A stretch of DNA of 64,000 nt, taken from NCBI GenBank assembly GCA_963728045.1, contig CAVSIE010000002.1, positions 496,001 through 560,000 on the forward strand, in the 5' to 3' direction. The position numbers and the translations under genes were made by a program. This document shows positions 7,168-17,257 of the stretch, piece after piece. The notes beneath the pieces were generated by a model. It was not told the origin of the DNA and searched no databases. It was given only the letters and a program-made list of their open reading frames with translations. Position 1 is the first letter of the stretch, and every line of letters starts with the position of its first letter. The DNA comes from VRUE01 sp963728045. Its GTDB lineage: Bacteria; Actinomycetota; Thermoleophilia; Solirubrobacterales; 70-9.

Positions 7168-7977
7168 ATGGCTTCTGAGGTGACCGAGAAGACCGCGTCC
7201 TACGCGCCGGGGATGGACGCGCGCAGCACGCGGGTTGCCGAAATCCTCAATGGACCGATGCTGATCGCGGCGGCGCTGACCCTGCCGATGGTCGCGATCA
7301 CCGAGTCCCAGCCCGGTGGCTGGCTGGAGGACATTGCGAATCTCCTCAACTGGGTCACCTGGATCGCCTTCGCGGTCGAGCTGGTGGTGATGCTCGCCGT
7401 AGTCCCCAACCGCCGCACCTGGCTGCGCCACAACCCGCTCAGCCCGATCGTCGTCTTCCTCACCCCGCCGGTGCTGCCACCCGGCCTGCAGGGCCTCCGC
7501 GTCCTCCGCCTGCTGCGGCTGCTCCGCCTGCTGCGCCTGGCCCAGCTCTCGCGTGAGGTCTTCTCGCTGCGCGGTCTGCACTACGCGGCCCTGCTCGCCG
7601 TGCTCACGGCGATCGGTGGCGGCGCGATCTTCGAGGCCTTTGAGAAGCACGAACAGCACCTCGACACCTGGGACGGCATCTACTGGTCGGTGACGACGAT
7701 GACCACGCTCGGTTCCGACATCTACCCGATGACTACCGGCGGCGAGATCGTCTCGATCGTGATCCTGATCGTCGGGATCGGCTTCGTCGCGCTGTTGACC
7801 GGCGCCTTCGCGCAGCGCTTCCTCGGCCCCGAGATCGCCGAAGTCGAGGAGGAGCTGGAGGCCGAGCAGGTCTCCGCCGAGATGATCGCCCTGCGCGAGC
7901 TCCGCAATGTCCGCGAGCAGCTGGCGGCGCTGGAGATCGCGGTCGAGCGGATGGTCGACGAGCGCACGCCCGGCTGA
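7168..7977 (+). CDS. Voltage-sensor-type ion channel, unusual selectivity filter
   Basis: This 269-residue membrane protein has a Kv-like plan. Segments S1-S3 occupy about residues 27-95, and a compact S4-like helix of repeated RVLRLLRLLRLLRL follows near 109-124. S5, a pore loop and S6 run to about residue 215, and a C-terminal coiled coil (VEEELEAEQVSAEM) ends it. The filter region reads TTMTTLGSDIYP where potassium channels have TVGYGD, so it is one residue shorter with no GYG. Potassium selectivity is therefore uncertain. The leader may be controlled by the structured RNA just upstream. Confidence 0.75.
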   Translation: MASEVTEKTASYAPGMDARSTRVAEILNGPMLIAAALTLPMVAITESQPGGWLEDIANLLNWVTWIAFAVELVVMLAVVPNRRTWLRHNPLSPIVVFLTPPVLPPGLQGLRVLRLLRLLRLLRLAQLSREVFSLRGLHYAALLAVLTAIGGGAIFEAFEKHEQHLDTWDGIYWSVTTMTTLGSDIYPMTTGGEIVSIVILIVGIGFVALLTGAFAQRFLGPEIAEVEEELEAEQVSAEMIALRELRNVREQLAALEIAVERMVDERTPG

Positions 7978-7987
7978 TCCCGGGCGC

Positions 7988-9973
<1,986 letters not shown>

Positions 9974-10005
9974 TCCTCTCCCTTTCCTCGCCGCTACCCT
10001 GAGCG

Positions 10006-10017
10006 AACGGTACCGTT
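10006..10017. promoter_or_regulatory. Palindrome in the acs / persulfide dioxygenase divergent promoter
   Basis: AACGGTACCGTT is a perfect 12-bp palindrome in the 54-bp gap between the divergent acs and CstB-like genes, 11 bases before the ATG at 10028. It is well placed for a regulator of one or both genes. Confidence 0.4.
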
Positions 10018-10027
10018 ACGACCGACC

Positions 10028-11404
10028 ATGCTCTTCCGTCAGATCATCCACGAGGACCTCGGCTGCGCCTCCTACCTGGTGGGGGACTCTGCCTCGGGCG
10101 TCGCCGCCGTGGTCGACCCGCAGTGGGACATCAATCCCTACCTCGAGCTGAGCCGTCTGCACGGGGTGCGGATCGAGCACGTGCTGGAGACGCACAACCA
10201 CGCCGATCACGTCTCCGGCCACGGCAGGCTCGCCCGTGCCACCGGGGCGACGATCCACATCCACGAGCTCGCCGAGGCCGAGTACGAGCACGAAGCCATC
10301 GCCGACGGGTGGGCGCTGGAGCTGGGCGAAGGCGCGACGATCGAGGCGATCCACACCCCCGGCCACCGGCCCGAGCACACCTCCTTCCTGCTGCGCGACG
10401 CCTCACGCGGCGGTGAGCCGTGGACGGTGCTGAGCGGCGACTCGCTGTTCGTCGGCGACGTCGCCCGCCCCGACCTGGCGATCGAGCCGCGCGAGGGCGC
10501 CGCCGACATCTTCCGCTCCCTGCACGAGCGGCTGCTGGCCCTGCCCGACGAGGTCGAGGTCTGGCCCGGCCACCTCGGCGGCTCGCTCTGCGGCAGCTCC
10601 TCGATCGACCTCAAGACGTCATCCACGATCGGCTTCGAGCGCCGCCACAACCGGGCGTTGGGAATCGCCGACGAGGCCGAGTTCGTCGAGGACGCGGTCG
10701 CGACGATCGGCAGCAAGCCGCCCAACGTCGAGCACATCGTCGCGCTCAACCAAGGCCCCCTGGTGGAAACGATCAGCGCTCCGACCCGGATGACCCCGCA
10801 CGGCTTCGAGGCGGCGATCGCCGAAGGCGCTCTGGCCGTCGACTCGCGCACGAACGAGCAGTTCGACGAGGCCCACATCCCCGGCTCGCTGAGCGCTTCC
10901 GCCTACGACACCGGCTTCGCGACCAAGGTCGCCGAGATGGTGCCGGTCGACGCCGAGCTGCTCGTCGTCGCCGCCTCCGACGGCAACGAGCTCGAGGCGG
11001 CGGAGCTGCTCGCCGCCGTGGGCCTGCGGGTGCGCGGCTTCCTCGGCGGCGGGATGACCGCCTGGCGAGCAGAGGACCGCCCGGTCGCGCGAATCGAGGC
11101 GATCGACCTCGACGAGCTGGCCCGCCGCCTCGACGGCGACGGCGGGCCCCAGGTCGTGGACGTGCGCGGCGCCGCCGAGTTCGAGCAGAGCCACGTGCCG
11201 GGCTCCGTCCACATCCCCTTCGCCGAGCTGCGCCAGCGCCTCGACGAGCTGCCCCGCGACCGTCCGATCGCGACCATCTGCAAGGCCGGCAAGCGCAGCG
11301 GCCTCGCTGCCTCGATGCTCCAGCGCGAGGGCTTCGACGACGTGATTCACGTCGCCCGCGGCAACGCCGCGGCCTGGGCCGACCGGGCGGGCCAGCCGTC
11401 CTAG
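10028..11404 (+). CDS. Persulfide dioxygenase-rhodanese fusion (CstB-like)
   Basis: The protein has 458 residues. An N-terminal MBL domain carries ETHNHADHVSG (about 56-66), HTPGHRPEHTS, GDSLFVGDVARPDL and PGHLGGSLCG, matching ETHE1-type persulfide dioxygenases. Two rhodanese domains follow. In the first the active loop reads VAASDGNE and has no cysteine. The second has ICKAGKRS, with the catalytic cysteine near residue 418. Family knowledge gives oxidation of persulfide and transfer of sulfane sulfur, that is, sulfide detoxification. It is transcribed divergently from acs and overlaps the convergent peptidase gene by four bases. Confidence 0.85.
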   Translation: MLFRQIIHEDLGCASYLVGDSASGVAAVVDPQWDINPYLELSRLHGVRIEHVLETHNHADHVSGHGRLARATGATIHIHELAEAEYEHEAIADGWALELGEGATIEAIHTPGHRPEHTSFLLRDASRGGEPWTVLSGDSLFVGDVARPDLAIEPREGAADIFRSLHERLLALPDEVEVWPGHLGGSLCGSSSIDLKTSSTIGFERRHNRALGIADEAEFVEDAVATIGSKPPNVEHIVALNQGPLVETISAPTRMTPHGFEAAIAEGALAVDSRTNEQFDEAHIPGSLSASAYDTGFATKVAEMVPVDAELLVVAASDGNELEAAELLAAVGLRVRGFLGGGMTAWRAEDRPVARIEAIDLDELARRLDGDGGPQVVDVRGAAEFEQSHVPGSVHIPFAELRQRLDELPRDRPIATICKAGKRSGLAASMLQREGFDDVIHVARGNAAAWADRAGQPS

Positions 11405-12614
11405 TACCCGGGCGGGTGGCGGGCGATGAAGCCTTCGGGCGAGTTGACCGGTGAGGAGTGCCAGCGGGGGCCGGCGCCGCCTGAGGTGTCGAAGGCGAGG
11501 CCGGCGATGATCACCCAGGCGTGGCCGGCGTTGGCGTAGACCGTGATCCATTGCCCCGGCCCCGGTTCGCCCCAGGTGGATAGGCCGGTCGAGTCGAGCG
11601 GGCTGGAGAGGAAGCCGCCGCCGTTGAGCGCGTAGCTGACCGCGCCGGAGCAGTCGTAGCCGGAGGATTCGAAGGAGCCGTGGCCGCCGCCCCAGACGTA
11701 GGGGGTGGTGGCGATCGCGTTGGCGGCTTCGATCGCCGCCTGCACGGCGGGCGGCGCGGCGCTGGGGATGCTGGCCTGGCTTTCGGAGATGAAGTCGGCG
11801 CTCTGGCCCGGGGTCAGCGGCGCCGGAGCGGTTGCGGGAACAGATGCACCCGAGCCCGCCATCTGTTCGGAGATCGCGGCGAGGTTGTCGCTCAGCGCCG
11901 CGGAGCGCGAGGAGAGCGAGTCGAGCGTGCGCTGGCGCTCCGCCTGCGCGGCCTTGAGCTCGGCGAAGCGCGCCTCGGCCGCGGCCTTCGCCTCGGCCGC
12001 CTCGCGCTCCTTGACGGCGATCGCGTCGCGCGCCCCTTCGAGCTGGAGGCGGATCGCCTTCATCCGCTCGACCGCTTCGCGGGCCTGGTCGCGCAGCGCC
12101 TTGACCCGGGCGGCGACGGCGTTGTCGTACTCCTGGATCTGGCTCAGGTAGCCGGCGCGCGCGGTCGCTTCCGACCAGCTCGGCGGAGTCGAGAACGACG
12201 CTCAGCATGTCGGGGCTGCCGGCCTCGTAGATCGCGACGAGGCGCTCGCGGAGGACACCGAGCGCGCGCTGCAGGCGCTCCCGGATCCGTGCCAGGCGGC
12301 GCTTCTCCGCTTCCAGCTTCGCCTCGGCGCGGTCCAGCTCGGCCTGCTTCGCGACCAGCTCGGCCTCGAGCGCAGCCTGGCGCTGACGCAGGGTCGAGAC
12401 TTCGCCGATCATCGAGTCGATCGCCGCGTTCTGCTCGGCGATCGTCGCCGCCACGGCGCTTTCGCTCTCGCCGCACTTCGCTGAGCTTGCCCTGAGTCTC
12501 TTCGTATTTCTCCTCGAGCGTCTGCGCAGCGGCGACGCCCGTCAGGCAGAGGGCGACGAAGAGCAGCAGTGCAGGCAGCAGCCAGCGTGAGTTGCCGCGA
12601 AGAGGAGCGCGCAT
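11401..12614 (-). pseudogene. Secreted NlpC/P60 peptidoglycan hydrolase with coiled-coil N-terminus, two frameshifts
   Basis: The ATG at 12614 begins a signal peptide (WLLPALLLFVALCLTGVAAAQ). It is followed by a long coiled coil of the PcsB/CwlO type and a C-terminal C40 domain. The catalytic cysteine lies in YDCSGAVSYAL and the histidine in GHAWVIIAG. Frame changes near 12476 and 12165 each disappear if one extra G is ignored, giving KLSEVRESESAVAATIAEQN and LVEATARAGYLSQ. Activity would be cleavage of peptide cross-links in the wall, with the coiled coil as regulator. It ends four bases inside the convergent CstB-like gene. Confidence 0.8.
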
Positions 12615-12705
12615 CGGCGGCGCACGCTAACGAAATCGCCGCCCGATTGTTAGGAGTTGCTAATAACTTGCAACTTCTATTGCAGGATTTCCTGCTTTTG
12701 CAGGA

Positions 12706-12735
12706 AAAACCCCGGGGGCGTCGAGCGCCCCCGGG
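12706..12735 (-). terminator. Rho-independent terminator of the SHOCT protein gene
   Basis: CCCGGGGGCG (12711-12720) and its complement (12726-12735) form a perfect 10-bp stem with a 5-base loop. On the minus strand a T-run follows (AAAAA at 12705-12709 on the plus strand). It lies 10 bases beyond the stop of the gene ending at 12745. The AT-rich segment 12630-12705 beyond it contains a second small GCAGG/CCTGC hairpin and probably the promoter of the peptidase gene. Confidence 0.8.
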
Positions 12736-12744
12736 ACCTCAGGC

Positions 12745-13140
12745 TCAAGCGAGCAGCTTCGCCTTGGCCTTCTCAAACTCCTCCAGCGAGAGCGCGCCCT
12801 TTTCCTTCAGCTCGTTGAGCTTGTGCAGTTCGTCGGCGGGAGAAGCGCCGGCCTGCTCGCGAATGTAGGTGTCCACCTGTTGCTTTGCCTCGGTCTGCGC
12901 CTTGATCGCTCGCTCGCGCATGCCGCTGCCGCGGGCGATCAGGTAGACCAGCGCCGCCAGGAACGGGATCAAGACCAGGAACAGGACCCAGGCCGCCTTC
13001 GACCAGCCAGAGATCTCGTGGTCGCGGAAGAGGTCGGTGAGGATCGTGATCAGGATCCAGATCCAGACCACGAAGAAGAAGATCTGCAGGGTGAGCAGCA
13101 GGGCTTCACCAAAATCGATGTCGGCGAGTGGCAGCAGCAA
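12745..13140 (-). CDS. PLDc_N / SHOCT-domain membrane protein
   Basis: This 131-residue protein has two transmembrane helices (about 13-35 and 49-69) of the phospholipase-D N-terminal-like type (SGWSKAAWVLFLVLIPFLAAL). A charged linker and a C-terminal SHOCT motif follow (DELHKLNELKEKGALSLEEFEKAKAKLL). Such proteins are common, and their function is unknown beyond a probable oligomerisation role for SHOCT. The start is TTG at 13140 with AAAGGAA about seven bases upstream. Its own terminator lies downstream, so it is probably monocistronic. Confidence 0.75.
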   Translation of the reverse strand: MLLPLADIDFGEALLLTLQIFFFVVWIWILITILTDLFRDHEISGWSKAAWVLFLVLIPFLAALVYLIARGSGMRERAIKAQTEAKQQVDTYIREQAGASPADELHKLNELKEKGALSLEEFEKAKAKLLA

Positions 13141-13197
13141 GGGCGTTCCTTTCGAGCGGTTTAGAGAAGTTGTGTGGGCACGCGGGCCTACGCTACC

Positions 13198-13533
13198 TCA
13201 CCCGACGACAACCTTGCCGCGCATTTCCGGGTGGATCTTGCAGTGGTAGCGGAAAGTCCCCTTCTGTTTGAAGCGCACACCGACCGAGCGTCCCGGTTTG
13301 ATCCGCCTCGTGTCGAAGGCGCCGGCCCGGGTCGCTGTGTGAGCGACGCTGGCCGTGTTGGCGAAGACGACCCTCTGCCCCTTGCCGATCTCCACCGTCG
13401 CCGGGCGGAAGGCGAAGTTGACGATCTCGACCGTCTGCGCCTGGCTCGTCGACGCCGGATCTCCGGCGGCGGCCGGAGCGCCGGCGGCGGCCGCGAGGAC
13501 GAGTAGCGCGACACCGGTGATGATCTTCCTCAT
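13198..13533 (-). CDS. Secreted plastocyanin-like cupredoxin
   Basis: This 111-residue exported protein has a signal peptide (MRKIITGVALLVLAAAAGAPAAA) and one cupredoxin domain. The type 1 copper ligands are visible: histidine in ASVAHTAT (about 65) and Cys, His and Met in YHCKIHPEM (about 96-104). It is expected to carry electrons outside the membrane. A second cupredoxin and a multicopper oxidase lie 2-4 kb away on the same strand. The ATG at 13533 fits the signal peptide; the longer upstream frame is a shadow of the SpoU gene. Confidence 0.8.
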   Translation of the reverse strand: MRKIITGVALLVLAAAAGAPAAAGDPASTSQAQTVEIVNFAFRPATVEIGKGQRVVFANTASVAHTATRAGAFDTRRIKPGRSVGVRFKQKGTFRYHCKIHPEMRGKVVVG

Positions 13534-13543
13534 CGATCCCAGT

Positions 13544-14299
13544 TTACGCCGCGTCCGGCGCGGGTCGAAGCCGCTGCGCGAAGAGCACAGCGGCGACCGA
13601 GGTGGCGAGGTTGAGGCTCGAGACCCCCTCGCGCATCGGGATGCCGAGGCGGGCGTCGGCGCGGGCGAGCAGCTCGGGGCTGAGCCCGTAGCGCTCGGTG
13701 CCGAAGGCGAGGATCGCGCGGGCCGGCAGCTCGTCCGGTTGCAGGTCCTCCCCATCTGGGTCGATGGCGACCAGCGGCCGGTCGCCGTCGGGCAGCTCCC
13801 CCACCGCGGCCACGGGGAGGGCGAAGTGCAGGCCGGCGCCGCCGCGCAGCGCGTCCGGGTGCCACGGATCGTTCCCGCCGGTGGTGAGGACCCCGGCCGC
13901 GTCGGCAGCTGCTGCAACCCGTACGCAGGCCCCCATGTTGCCCATCGTGCGGGGGTCCTCCAGCAGCACCAGCGGCGCCGGGCGCTCATTGGCCATGACC
14001 TCCGCCACCTCGACCCGCGGGCGGCGGGCGATCGCGACGACGCCGGTGCGGGGCGCCTGCGGGACGAGCTCGGCGAGCACGCCTGCCTCCACCGGGGTCA
14101 CCCGTGCGGACAGCGAGCCCGCCAGGTCTGGCGCCAGCTCCGCGCTGAGGCGCTCCAGCTCATCCGGGTCGGTGGCGACGGCCTCGAGCACCTCGGCGCC
14201 GAAGCGCAGGGCGTGCTTGAGGGCGTGGAAGCCCTCGAGGAAGGCCAGCTCGGGATCGCGCCGCGCCGCTCGGTAATGCCGCACAAGGGCATCGCTCAC
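13544..14299 (-). CDS. SpoU/TrmH-family RNA 2'-O-methyltransferase
   Basis: The protein has about 251 residues and the three SPOUT motifs. Motif 1 is RTMGNMGACVRVA, motif 2 is AFGTERYGLS and motif 3 is IPMREGVSSLNLATSVAAVLF, which together build the knotted SAM site. An N-terminal substrate-binding domain (YRAARRDPELAFLEGFHALKHAL) precedes it, as in rRNA-modifying members. It methylates a ribose in rRNA or tRNA; the target is unknown. I prefer the GTG at 14299; an ATG at 14353 is also in frame but would overlap the divergent gene. Confidence 0.8.
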   Translation of the reverse strand: MSDALVRHYRAARRDPELAFLEGFHALKHALRFGAEVLEAVATDPDELERLSAELAPDLAGSLSARVTPVEAGVLAELVPQAPRTGVVAIARRPRVEVAEVMANERPAPLVLLEDPRTMGNMGACVRVAAAADAAGVLTTGGNDPWHPDALRGGAGLHFALPVAAVGELPDGDRPLVAIDPDGEDLQPDELPARAILAFGTERYGLSPELLARADARLGIPMREGVSSLNLATSVAAVLFAQRLRPAPDAA

Positions 14300-14318
14300 G
14301 GCCCCATCATGACCCGAT

Positions 14319-14723
14319 TTGGCGCCCGGTAGCCTTCGGGCCCTGTCCGTCAAGTACCTGCATACCTGCTACCGGATCGGCGACATCGATCGCTCGGTCG
14401 CCTTCTACGAAAAGCTCGGCTTCGAGGAGTGGCGGCGGATGCCGATCGGCGACGAGGCGATCAACGTCTTCATGGGCATCCCAGGGGACGAGGCCGCACT
14501 CGAGCTGACCTACAACCACGGGGTCGACTCCTACGACCTCGGCACCGGCTACAACCACATCGCGATCGGCGTCGACGACCTAGAGGGCACGCTGGAGCGC
14601 CTCGCGGCCGACGGCATCGAGCCCGAGAAACCCCCGTACCGCCCCGGCGGCCGCACTGAGGGCCACCGGATCTGCTTCGTCCGCGACCCGGACGGCTACC
14701 GCATCGAGCTGATCGGCGAGTAG
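14319..14723 (+). CDS. Glyoxalase/VOC protein, lactoylglutathione lyase-like
   Basis: This protein of about 126-134 residues is a single VOC domain close to glyoxalase I. It opens with KYLHTCYRIGDIDRSVAFYEKLGF and contains LELTYNHGVDSYDLGTGYNHIAIGV, with metal-ligand positions at the histidine and glutamate, and ends with FVRDPDGYRIELI. The ligand pattern agrees with an isomerase acting on thiol hemiacetals of methylglyoxal. The start is uncertain: TTG 14319 gives the full frame, while the conserved part begins at about 14343. It is divergent from the SpoU gene. Confidence 0.75.
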   Translation: MAPGSLRALSVKYLHTCYRIGDIDRSVAFYEKLGFEEWRRMPIGDEAINVFMGIPGDEAALELTYNHGVDSYDLGTGYNHIAIGVDDLEGTLERLAADGIEPEKPPYRPGGRTEGHRICFVRDPDGYRIELIGE

Positions 14724-14735
14724 CGGTACATCGCG

Positions 14736-14760
14736 GGTTTCACCTGCTCACAGCAGGGGA
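14736..14760 (+). promoter_or_regulatory. SigB/SigF-type promoter of the DUF11/RTX gene
   Basis: GGTTT at 14736-14740 and GGGGA at 14756-14760 are separated by exactly 15 bases. This matches the GGTTT-N15-GGGTA pattern also seen at 19518 and 20678, with one mismatch in the -10 box. The gene starts 36 bases further on. Confidence 0.55.
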
Positions 14761-14795
14761 AGGTTCAGTGAAAGCACTCTGGAAGGAAAGGCGGG

Positions 14796-15653
14796 ATGGC
14801 TTCGAAGACGCGTGCGCTTGGCCCCACCACGCTGCTGGCGCTGGTGGCGTTCGCTGCCACCCTGCTCTTCACTCCGCCTGCCCAGCCCGCGCCCGGCGAT
14901 GTCGCCGACCTGGCGGTGACCAAGACGGACAGCCCCGACCCGGTCGAGGTCGGGGGAACGCTGACCTACGCGATCCAGGTGACGAACCTCGGTCCCGAGA
15001 AAGCGACAGACGTCGTCGTCACCGACCGGCTTCCCAACCGCACCGACCTGATCTCTGCCTCACCCGAGAGCGGCGCCTGTGAGCGGCGGGGCAGGAAAGT
15101 CACCTGCAGGATCGGCGAGCTGGCTCCCGATCCAGCCAACCCGGTTGACGTGACGATCCTCGTGCGTCCCAGCAAGGCGGGCCTGCTTACCAACAGCATC
15201 TCGGTCGACAGCATCGAGATCGATCCGCTCGAGGCGAACGACCGCGCCGAGGCGACGACCACGGTCACCGAGCCGCGCTCCTCGAGTTGCCGCGGGATTC
15301 CGTCGACCATCACCGGCACGCCGGACGCCGACCGCCTCACCGGCAGCGAAGGCCCTGACGTGATCGCCGGCCTCGGTAGCGGTGACGTGATCATCGGACT
15401 TTCTGGGCGCGACCTGATCTGTGCCGGCGCCGGCAACGACCGGGTCGCGGCAGGCTCGGCCTCCGACCGGGTCTTCGGCGGCCCGGGCGCAGACCGCCTC
15501 CTCGGCCGCGGCGGGCCCGACCTGCTGGCGGGTAACCCTGGCCGCGACGTGCTCAGGGGCGGCCGAGCGGCGGACCGACTCCGCGGCGGCGCCGGGCTCG
15601 ACCGCTGCAACGGCGGCGTCGGAGCCGACCTGGAAGGCAGCTGCCTGCGCTAG
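14796..15653 (+). CDS. Secreted DUF11 plus RTX-like calcium-binding repeat protein
   Basis: The protein has 285 residues. A signal peptide (TTLLALVAFAATLLFTPPAQPA) leads to one DUF11 beta-sandwich domain (DLAVTKTDSPDPVEVGGTLTY... to about residue 155). About eight hemolysin-type nonapeptides of the GGxGxDxx kind follow (IVAGLGSGDVI, LCAGAGNDRV, RVFGGPGADRL, RLRGGAGLDRC). The repeats are typical of calcium-binding beta-rolls at the cell surface. No enzyme domain is present. Its promoter looks dependent on the SigF-type sigma factor encoded 6 kb away, suggesting stress-induced envelope use. Confidence 0.75.
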   Translation: MASKTRALGPTTLLALVAFAATLLFTPPAQPAPGDVADLAVTKTDSPDPVEVGGTLTYAIQVTNLGPEKATDVVVTDRLPNRTDLISASPESGACERRGRKVTCRIGELAPDPANPVDVTILVRPSKAGLLTNSISVDSIEIDPLEANDRAEATTTVTEPRSSSCRGIPSTITGTPDADRLTGSEGPDVIAGLGSGDVIIGLSGRDLICAGAGNDRVAAGSASDRVFGGPGADRLLGRGGPDLLAGNPGRDVLRGGRAADRLRGGAGLDRCNGGVGADLEGSCLR

Positions 15654-15657
15654 TCCC

Positions 15658-17250
15658 CTAACCCGGCCGCACGACTTCGAACTGCGACATCAGGCCGTGG
15701 TCCTCGTGGTCGAGCATGTGGCAGTGGATCGGGAACTTGCCGGTGTAGTCGGCGAAGTGGCCGGCGACGAGGATCCTTTCGCGCGGCAGTATGAGGAAGG
15801 TCTCCTTGAGGCAGTCTTCCCACGGTGGCGGCGGCTTGCCATCGCGGGCGAGCAGGTGCCAGTCGGTGTGGTGCATGTGCATCGTGTGGGCGACCCCGGT
15901 GCGGTTGACGATCTCCCATGTCTCGGTAGTGCCCAGCGCCGGGTGGGCGTCGGACCGGGCGGGGTTGAAGGTCCTGCCGTTGATCGTCCAGCTGGGCCTG
16001 AAAAGCCCACCGATCTCGATCGTCCAGGTGCGGTCGGGCTCGAGCGACGCCCGCGTCGCCCACCCCGGCAGCGGACGGAGACGACGGGGGACACGGGTCC
16101 GGTCGGGAAGCCGCCTGGAGTCGACCCGGAACTGCATCACCGCGCCGGCGTAGGGACGGGCGCCGAGCGGCCGCCTGCGGGTGCCGTCGGGACCGCTGCG
16201 CAACTCGACCGATCGCCCCGCCGCGGGACCGAAGTCGACGATGAGCTCGGCGCGCTCGCCGGGGCCAAGCAGGACGTGGCGCCGCCGCACCGGCTTCGGC
16301 ATCAGCCCGCTGTCGCTGCCGATCTGGACCAGCGGCGCGCCGTTGGAGAGGTAGAGGTCGAAGGAGCGGAAGTGGGAGGCGTTGAGGACTCGGAGGCGGT
16401 GGCGGTGGGCGCTGACCCTGTGGTGAGGGAGGTAGGCGCCATTGACGAGCACGCCTTCGCCGGCGACGCCGTCGTTGGGCGGCAGGCGATTGGTGAAAGG
16501 GTCGGTGAGCTGGTTCTCGCGATCGAAGGAGCGGTCGACGATCATCAGCGGCAGGTCGCGCTCGCCCGCGGGCAGCGGCAGGCTGCGGTCGAGCGCGTCG
16601 TCGACGATCCACATCCCCGCCAGCCCTCGCCACACGTTCTGCGCGGTGCGGTCGAGGCGGTGGTCGTGGTACCAGTGGAAGGCGGCGCGTTCGGGCCGCC
16701 CGTCCTCGATCAGGTCGTAGACGTAGGTCATCCGCTCGCCGCGGCGCATCAGTAGGTCGTTGCCGGACTGCCGTCGCGAGAGCCCCTGGGGGATGTCGCA
16801 GTAGAAAGAGACCGGCTGCGACTTCGTCAGGCCGCCGGGCTGACCGTCGAACTGGGAGCGGTTGTGGCCGCCGTGCAGGTGGACGCTCAGCTCCCCGGCC
16901 TCGGCCGGCAGCTCGTGGTGGAAGGTGACCCTGGTGCGCCGCCCCGCAGGTCGCCTGATCGTGGGGCCAGGGAAGCTGCCGCCGTAGGTCCACATCCTCG
17001 TCTTCTCACCCGGGAGGACTTGGACCTCGGCCTCGCGGATCGGGATGCTCAGCTCGGCGCCGGTCAGCTCATGCGGGATCGGCAGCCTGGCGCGGAACGG
17101 AACCGCAGCAAGCGCCCGCGCCGGCTGCTCGAAGAGGAGCGGCGCGCCGGGGCGCAGCTTCAGCGGCAGCAGCGAAGCCAGAGCACCGCCGCCCAGGACG
17201 CCGAGGAAGGCCCGGCGCCCGAGGCGAGGTGAGGATGAAGGCGAGCCAGC
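15658..17250 (-). CDS. Tat-exported multicopper oxidase (start codon unclear)
   Basis: All four copper motifs are present: HLHGGHNRS, HWYHDHRLD, HTMHMHHTDWH and HCHMLDHEDHGLM. These build one type 1 site and the trinuclear cluster. The domain order fits bilirubin oxidase/CotA-like laccases. The first in-frame ATG is at 16995. The frame upstream is open and encodes a clear twin-arginine signal (SPRLGRRAFLGVLGGGALASL) starting near 17230. No ATG, GTG or TTG precedes this signal, so the true start is missing, probably through an indel. It lies just downstream of a cupredoxin gene, a likely electron partner. Confidence 0.8.
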   Translation of the reverse strand, partial: AGSPSSSPRLGRRAFLGVLGGGALASLLPLKLRPGAPLLFEQPARALAAVPFRARLPIPHELTGAELSIPIREAEVQVLPGEKTRMWTYGGSFPGPTIRRPAGRRTRVTFHHELPAEAGELSVHLHGGHNRSQFDGQPGGLTKSQPVSFYCDIPQGLSRRQSGNDLLMRRGERMTYVYDLIEDGRPERAAFHWYHDHRLDRTAQNVWRGLAGMWIVDDALDRSLPLPAGERDLPLMIVDRSFDRENQLTDPFTNRLPPNDGVAGEGVLVNGAYLPHHRVSAHRHRLRVLNASHFRSFDLYLSNGAPLVQIGSDSGLMPKPVRRRHVLLGPGERAELIVDFGPAAGRSVELRSGPDGTRRRPLGARPYAGAVMQFRVDSRRLPDRTRVPRRLRPLPGWATRASLEPDRTWTIEIGGLFRPSWTINGRTFNPARSDAHPALGTTETWEIVNRTGVAHTMHMHHTDWHLLARDGKPPPPWEDCLKETFLILPRERILVAGHFADYTGKFPIHCHMLDHEDHGLMSQFEVVRPG

Positions 17251-17257
17251 CGTCGCG

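Noticed and set aside
14796..15653. Functional RTX toxin
   Set aside because: Only short calcium-binding repeats and a DUF11 domain are present; there is no toxin domain and no type I secretion genes nearby.
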